64,000 nt of DNA from Paragordius varius (lineage: Eukaryota > Nematomorpha). The translations under genes and the position numbers were made by a program. The notes beneath the pieces were generated by a model. That model made no database searches and had not been told where the DNA came from. It saw only the letters and a list, made by a program, of their open reading frames with translations. Every line of letters starts with the position of its first letter. The stretch's first letter is position 1. The DNA lies in the NCBI GenBank assembly GCA_964247055.1, contig OZ176054.1:12772001-12836000 (forward strand), given 5' to 3'. This document shows positions 57,043 through 64,000 of this stretch, piece after piece.

Positions 57043-60000
57043 TATATAATTTGAAATTGTATTTATGTAGATAATATAGGATTATCAAGTATAAATTATG
57101 GTGTCATTTTAGGTAAAAATACGGTTAAAAAATATATTTTATGAAACCGTTTTAATTCGGAAAATTTTAGCTCCGCCAGCACACATATTTTTTCATAAGT
57201 AAATAATTTTTAATTTTTTTAACCTTTTATTAAGGAAGTTGCTTTTAATGTAAAAAACTGCCATTGATTCCAATTCGAAATCAAAAGAATTTTATATCAT
57301 TGTTAAGCCTAATTTGTATTATTTGATAAAATTGGCTTTATATATACAAAAACTTTATGTTCTGATTTCATGTCAATACGAAGGTTTTAATTCCTAAATA
57401 ATATAACAATTAATACACCATTTATCTAATTAAATTATATTAGTTATTAATTTTGATTAAGCAATAGCCCAATATTCAACTTAAAATATTGATAAAGCTA
57501 ATTGGCCTCAAGAAAGTTTATTGGCGATTTTAAAAAATTAAAATTTATTTTTAGTTTCTCCTAATTATATTTTTTACATTGATTTTAAAGTGAATTGATG
57601 AAAAGTGTAACCAGCCCTGTAAGCTTTGATTTAATCAATTAAAATCCAAAACCTGTTTGACCGATCAAGTCATACACTTTCCTAATTGGACTTTTAAATT
57701 ATATTTAATGAAAACACACCATAAATAAATTAATTTTAAATTTTCAAAGCATCATTTATTATCGCTTATATGGTTACGTAGAATACACTTTGATTAACGG
57801 TCAGACCCGACATTTGTCAGTTTTTATTCAATGATTAAAATTATCACCAATAATAAAATAATTTTATAATATGCATATCTTAAATACTTTAACTATAGGA
57901 TGCCACCCTTTAAAATTATTAAAAACTGCATTAAATTCTAAACCGTTTGTATTATAGTTTTAAAGATTTATTTGCGCCCAAAACAGGCATCATGGACATA
58001 TGTTTTTCGATCCAATAGATCAGAGTCAGTTTTTTTAAAAAAATTTGCAACAACTAATTATTACAATAAAATACAGTTATGAAAATCAAAACCTATAAGG
58101 AAGGATACTTATCCTATTCATATTCTAAAACAATTTTAAAATGTTGTTTAGGTTATAGAGACAATTTTTTATTAGTATTTCGAATCGCGGCGTTACAAAA
58201 GTTTTAATGTTTGTAATTCAAGTTTCTCAAGAGCGGTTTTGGTCCTTGATAATTATTATATTAATACCATAAATTTCAGCGATTTTATCTAACGGCATAT
58301 TATTTACAGAAAGATCATTTCAATAAAGTGAATCCTTTCAAAAGATTTTAATTTTAATTTATTTTTGTGCATAACATTTCGAAAAAAATCAACTTTTTAA
58401 ATGTAAATTTTAAATTAACAATAAAACTTCCTAAAATATAATAAATATATTGGTTCTGTGATGTCCTTCTTTGTTTAAAAATATTTTGTGTTTGTGTATG
58501 TTTCATAAACAAAGAAAAAATAGCAAATCGATTGAATATTATTGTACTATTTGGTTAATAAAATATAATTTTAACAAGTCAAAAAAAGTTTGAAACAATG
58601 GAGAAATAGGTTATGTTTTAAAAATTAAAAATTATTTAAAAATTATTATTATTAAACTACATTTTTTATCATAAAACTTTTTTCTGATTCAGATGATCAA
58701 ATTCTTTAGTGGAAAATAATTATGAATATTCCTTTAAAATCCAATTTTGATTGTTGCTCTAAAGGGATGTCCTTTTAAAGAATAAAAATAAAATTTCCTG
58801 TAGGGCCCCAATCAAATCTGGAATTTATTATTTTGACGCTTTTTCAATATCTTGGCATTCCTATATCATAAGCGGATCTCCCCTTTTAAACATATTCCGA
58901 TCTTGGACATGCCTTATTATCCGTATTCTTATAAAAAATACTTAATTTTTTGAATCATTTTTATTAATCGATCACTTAAAATTTAACATAAAATAGAAGT
59001 AAGATTAATGAATAATATTAACCCTTTTTTATATTTATGAAAATCTGATAAAAATTAAGTTTGCAATATATTGTTTCTAATTTAAGAAAAAACTGCATCA
59101 AATTATGAAATTATTGCGCCGTGAATATAAAAAACTATAAGTAACTTATAAGGTTATCCCTGGTTTAGGTTTATGCTAAACTCAAAATAATAAAAGTTTA
59201 TAAATAAATCGCTTATAAAAAGGCGTAAACAAGTCAAATAATTACACCCCCCTTCCCCCAATAATATAATTTTATTACTAAATGTACAAAAACAAACTTA
59301 AAATGATAAACAAACAATAACTTAATCGCATAGGTTCAAATTTTAAAATCTAAACCATATTTACACAAACTTAGCCACGTACCACAAACAATACATTAAA
59401 ATTTTAACATATCAAGCAAATTTCAAAAAAAATATATATTTCAAGGATGTGTACAACATTAACTCTAAATTTTAAAATTAAAAATATGACAATGTATATT
59501 AAAGAATATTTATTTTAATATACAGTTAAAATTATTATAGAGGCAAAACGTAAAAACTATTTATTTTATTCAGTTCAACATGGTTGCTGGTACTGATCAA
59601 AAATTCTCGTTCTAAATGAATTTATTAATGCTTAATATTCATATTTTGTTAATAACACTGCATCCTAAATCGGGGGGTGAAAAAAATTATAGGAAAATAT
59701 ATAAATGTGATAGAAAAATGTATCAGGATTATCATAGTTATTTTGGTTTTGGTCCTTACGAATGATTTAAGAAAGTTATATATACTTTTTTGGTAAGTAC
59801 TCCATATCAGAAAATGACAAACTTCCACATATATTTTAACTAAAATATTTTGGGCAAAAGCTAGAAGCTTCACTCCAAAAAATACCACTAAATATATCAC
59901 AAACTACAGATAAAAAGTAAAATAATATTTTTAAAATTATGTGGGTTGCGAAAGTCCCAAATTTTTTGCTTTTTTAAAATGAACTAGTTAAAATAAACAT

Positions 60001-61039
60001 TATGCCGGTGCGCAATAAAAAAAATTAAATATTAGCTAAATTTTGATATCAGCAAAAAATATTTTAATTTAATGCATACTTTTTTCAAATATTCAAATTT
60101 TAGCAATTTGTTATTTTGAGTAATGGTGGAAACCTTGAATCATAAAAAGATTTTTTTATATAATTGGATTATGCTGTACATTTCTATCACCTCGGAATTT
60201 TGATTTAAAATTTGTTCATATTCAGATTTATGTTAAATCAATATTGTGATTTATTTTACAAAAACCAAAATTTGAAGCAAACTAACCTTTAATCCGATAC
60301 AAATAGCTGTGCGGGCCGCATTAACTCGAAATATTTATGAGCATTTAATTAATTAATTGATTTCAAACATAAGACTTTAAAAAGAAGACGGAATGCTTCG
60401 ATTTTTCTCGTTCTTGTTTGGATAGAATTATTTAGAAAAAAAATTGTCTAAGGAATATCAATGTTACCAAGATTTGTGAACATGTTTTGTAAATTTGGAA
60501 ATCGGGTCACACAAAAAATCTCAAAGCGCCTCGTGTTGGCCTTCCCTGCTTTAAATTATTATTATGAAGCGATAATATATTCAACATCATCGAATTATAT
60601 AAAAAAGTGTTTTTATCACAAAGTGTTTTTAACCGTTTCCACTATGACTTTAGATAACATGAACTACGTACGCTTCAACATAATTTAGCTTAAAATTAAA
60701 TTTTTGAAAAAAAGTATGTATATTTAAAAAAAATATTTTGAAATGAAAATTTAGAATTTAATTAAAAATTTTATCTCACCATCTCGCCATTTTTGCGTTT
60801 ATTTGAACCTGCTCATTTTAGAGGGCGAAAATTTGAGACATTCGAAGCCCACATCTAAAAATTAAAATATCTTAAAAATATTTTGCTTTTTATAGGTAGT
60901 TTATGATAATTATAGTGATATTTTTTTTAAATTAAATATTTAGACACCAAAAAAATTTTTTCAAAAAATATGCGCAAAGTTTCCCAATCATATGGATCAC
61001 TATTTCAAAAGTGTAAATAATTTTCTTAAATCAAGGGCC
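57043..61039. other. AT-rich DNA with old dispersed repeats, no gene
   Basis: It contains repeat pieces shared with 2.7 kb (59700-59900 and, inverted, about 60890-61060) and with 48.0 kb (60400-60490). No supported exon or RNA gene is seen. Confidence 0.45.
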
Positions 61040-61777
61040 AAAACCAAAAGCACACTGCAGAATTACAGGTTATTTTGTGGACACTGTGTAAAAGACAAAT
61101 ATTTTTATAAAAAACAACCATACTTTCTCTTTAAACCTAATTTTTCAAATAAAAATTGTATATATACAGATAAAAGAAAACACAAGACAATTTTTTTATT
61201 AAAAGACCGCTGTACTTTTTAACTTTATCGTATTACTCATAGTTGCTAATACAATAATAAAATTTTTATAATATAAAATAAATTAATTATGTGGGGGAAT
61301 CAAGGTTTAATCAAGTATGATTGTATTTTTAAAAAAATTGTCTTTGTGTTAATCTGTTTCGTCTGTTTAATTTTTTACTGCAATTACAAGGTTAAAAAAG
61401 TATAATTATTATCTTTAAATATTATTCTTTTAGTTTTTTCGTTTCGTCTGTATAATTTTAATTTTGAATGTAATATCAGAAAAAACATAAATATATATGG
61501 TTTATAATAATACTTAGAACCTTTAGGCTTTTCTCTTTATCATAAAAAGTCAGTATCATAAATCATATACGTGCTTACAAAAGTCATATTTAATTTTTTA
61601 CGTCCACAATTTATTACACTTATTTTTTAGTGAATGACACAAAAATGTCATTTATATATAAATGAGCCAAATATTTGGATAAAAAAGTGCTCTCTTTGAA
61701 ATTTTAAGGATAATATTTAACTTTTTAGCATAGTTGGCTGTAAAATTTTATTTAAAAAAAACTAAAATTAATAATTA

Positions 61778-62014
61778 CAGTAAAAACTTAAATTATACGG
61801 ACAAAACGTAAAAATATTAATTTTTAAACAAACATACTTTTTAAATTATCATAAATTATTTATCTACAATTTATATATAATTGATAGTGTTACTAATACA
61901 CATTTCAATTTCATTCTTTGCAATTTTTAACAATAATGATCTATATTTGAGAGGATCTAGAAATAATTTGTCTTTATATTTTTAAGTTTTGTCCGTATAA
62001 TTTAAAGCTTTACT
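61778..62014. repeat. CAGT-family MITE
   Basis: Starts cagtaaaaacttaaattata after TA and ends ataatttaaagctttactg before TA. A more decayed relative lies at about 61070-61380. Confidence 0.75.
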
Positions 62015-62039
62015 GTAGCTTTATAAAATATTAAAAACT

Positions 62040-62600
62040 AAATTCTGAAAATTAGCACTTGGACACAACACATTCGTTTCAGTCCTTCGTATTAATAGGG
62101 GTAGTTGGATATCCCAGGCCTGTATACTTTAAAAAATATGAATGGAATTGAACCATGTTAAAGTTTGCAATTATTGACATTAATCAACCGAAATATAAAA
62201 AGAATTCTTTCAAAATACTTAACATTATTTATTTTAATGTAAAGACCAAAGGTATAAATTTAGCCAACATGACATGTGTGCATTATATTCAAAATAAATA
62301 CAAAATAAACCATGATTTAAATCAAAAATTAGCTTCGATTTTAGCTTTAAAATTAATTAAACACGCATTTTGCAGAAATGTTGTAAAATGGCGTCGAAGT
62401 AATTTGATATGGAGTTTTCTTTCAAACCTAAATCTATTCAGATATTTCAGCCAGCTAATTTATATTATTTATATTAGGATAGAAGCATAAATTTGCATTG
62501 GGACCGTTTCTTTCAGTAGTTTTTTAAAAATTTCAACTTAAATATAGTCTGAGTGTATTTAGATACACCAATTTGAATCGAAGTCTGTTAATATCATAGG
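62040..62600. repeat. Reverse copy of the ggggtatc palindrome family
   Basis: From cttggacacaacacattcg through ggatatcccaggcctg to gggaccgtttctttcagtag and gtgtatttagatacacc, this is the inverse of the copies at 8.2 and 9.0 kb. The 111-codon open frame at 62155-62490 lies wholly inside it and is not a host gene. Confidence 0.6.
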
Positions 62601-64000
62601 GATTAAAATAATATTGCTTTTTGCGACAATCATAATCTTTAACTCTCCTTAAAAATAAGAAAGCATATTTTTTGTAAAATATTGTCATCAATGTTATTGG
62701 TATTAGTGAAAAGTTTTCACTTAACGTCCCTTGATAACAACTTGTAGGGTAATTTTTAAGGAAGTTTATAAATACATGTAAAACTAAAAAATTATATAAA
62801 AAACTGATTCAATTTATGCGATTTTATATTTAAAATTGGATATTGTTTAAACTTTTTTGAGAATGCATAAACACTTTGTTAATTAATTTGAAAACTAATG
62901 TTTATCACCATAGTTCTAAGATTATATTAATTTAATTTACAATTCCTATCTTTTATTCAAGTGTCTTGATTATATAATTAGAAATACGAATTCCCAATAT
63001 AAATTATATTGACTCATCTATATTAAGCCGATTATATTTGATATCGAGTTAGTTATTTAAAATTTGGGATAGCAAAATTTGACAAAACTGTCAATTTAAC
63101 ATATAATTGCCGGGATAAAAATAAATATTTTTGAAAAATTAATTTTTGGAACGCTTTAATTACGATTTATGCTTATAAATAATTCTAAACAACTCTACAA
63201 GTTCATGTTGAACATAATTTATATATATATATATATATATAATAACCACGGACCAAAATCGAAACTAGTATTCTAATCGGTTGACTAAAGCCCGAATATT
63301 CTGTAATATTCTTTAAAATTTACAAACCTATAAAGATAGATTTGTGTAAACAAATTATGTAAAATATTTGCTATTTAAACCTTGGATTCAAAAAATGTGA
63401 AATGAAACGATAACCGTTTGAACAGAAGACAATGGTACCGGAAACAAATTTTTTGGGGAAAACTTATTTTATAGGAAAAGATTTTTTTACAATAAAAATC
63501 GTTGTAATAAAAGTGTAGAATGTAACAAAAATACAAATCGTAAAATTTGAAAGATATTTATTCGTTTTTTATACGCTTTATATGATATTTTTGTGAGTAA
63601 ACATATTTGCATGTTATCAAATAAAACAAATAAAATTTTGAGTAACTAATGGATATGTTATTTACATTTTAAAAAATATAAAAATAAGACTATGCAAATC
63701 TCACTAAAAACTATATCATACATGCAATATATATTTAAAATTTGCATATGTAACAGTAGGGTACCAAAAAAAGGCTGAGACCCATAACATGATATAAATC
63801 CATATCCTCTATTCCATATTTCGTAACCCAAATGAAGATGGCAGTAATAAAAATTAAAGTCTTTTTGTAATAAAAAATATTATTTATTAAAACAATATTG
63901 GTTTATCCTAAATGGTTAGAAGAAATTCAATAAAATATAGAGAAGTTTTGGAACTCAAAATCACAATGATATCTAAAAAGTGAAAGCGTGATCAATCACA
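62601..64000. other. AT-rich DNA to the window edge, no gene recognised
   Basis: It includes a TA microsatellite at about 63217-63241. The word aaaaggctgagaccc near 63770 also occurs near 40355, hinting at another dispersed repeat. Confidence 0.45.

Noticed and set aside
62155-62490. 111-codon open frame on the plus strand
   Set aside because: It lies entirely in a repeat whose other copies in the window do not keep the frame.

Overview
The window is AT-rich eukaryotic DNA, almost certainly from an invertebrate animal. It carries spliced homologues of animal genes (MgcRacGAP/RACGAP1, a DM-domain factor, a DUF229 protein, lysosomal beta-galactosidase) with short introns. Most of the rest is mobile DNA. 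Phylum cannot be fixed from the sequence; an arthropod such as a small crustacean would fit, but this is only a guess.

Layout. 1-1043: end of a hAT transposon cut by the window edge. 1.0-11.1 kb: AT-rich DNA with several MITE families, often nested. 11.3-16.0 kb: a U2 snRNA gene (minus strand) split after about nucleotide 35 by an apparently intact 4.5-kb non-LTR retrotransposon of the restriction-like-endonuclease type. It has one ORF of 1272 codons and matches the published description of Utopia-type elements. 17.2-20.6 kb: a composite tail-to-tail hAT element with a perfect 8-bp target duplication. 20.7-25.8 kb: nested MITEs, an ~80-bp minisatellite and a LINE fragment. 26.0-30.75 kb (minus): the C-terminal two thirds of a decayed beta-galactosidase gene. 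30.8-31.6 kb (minus): a LINE fragment. 32.5-39.5 kb (minus): a RACGAP1 gene in 15 exons, 673 codons, with one 27-nt intron and a MITE copy in each of five consecutive introns. 39.6-39.9 kb (plus): the missing N-terminal part of the beta-galactosidase gene, followed by a LINE tail. 41.5-47.0 kb (plus): a DUF229-family gene with several breaks, with a tandem Helitron array in an intron. 48.8-51.6 kb (plus): a two-exon DM-domain gene with a long foldback element in its intron. 53.5-56.8 kb: a nest of foldback elements and a Helitron, in which the inverted arms carry hammerhead-ribozyme-like cores. 56.8-64 kb: MITEs and unassigned AT-rich DNA.

The most informative observations are the U2-targeted retrotransposon; the beta-galactosidase gene whose two complementary halves lie in opposite orientation on either side of RACGAP1, which implies an inversion of about 9 kb; the hammerhead-like motifs; the ultrashort intron; and foldback elements whose arms are arrays of 21-mers flanked by TATA. 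All homology calls come from reading translations by eye and from memory of the families; no search was run.
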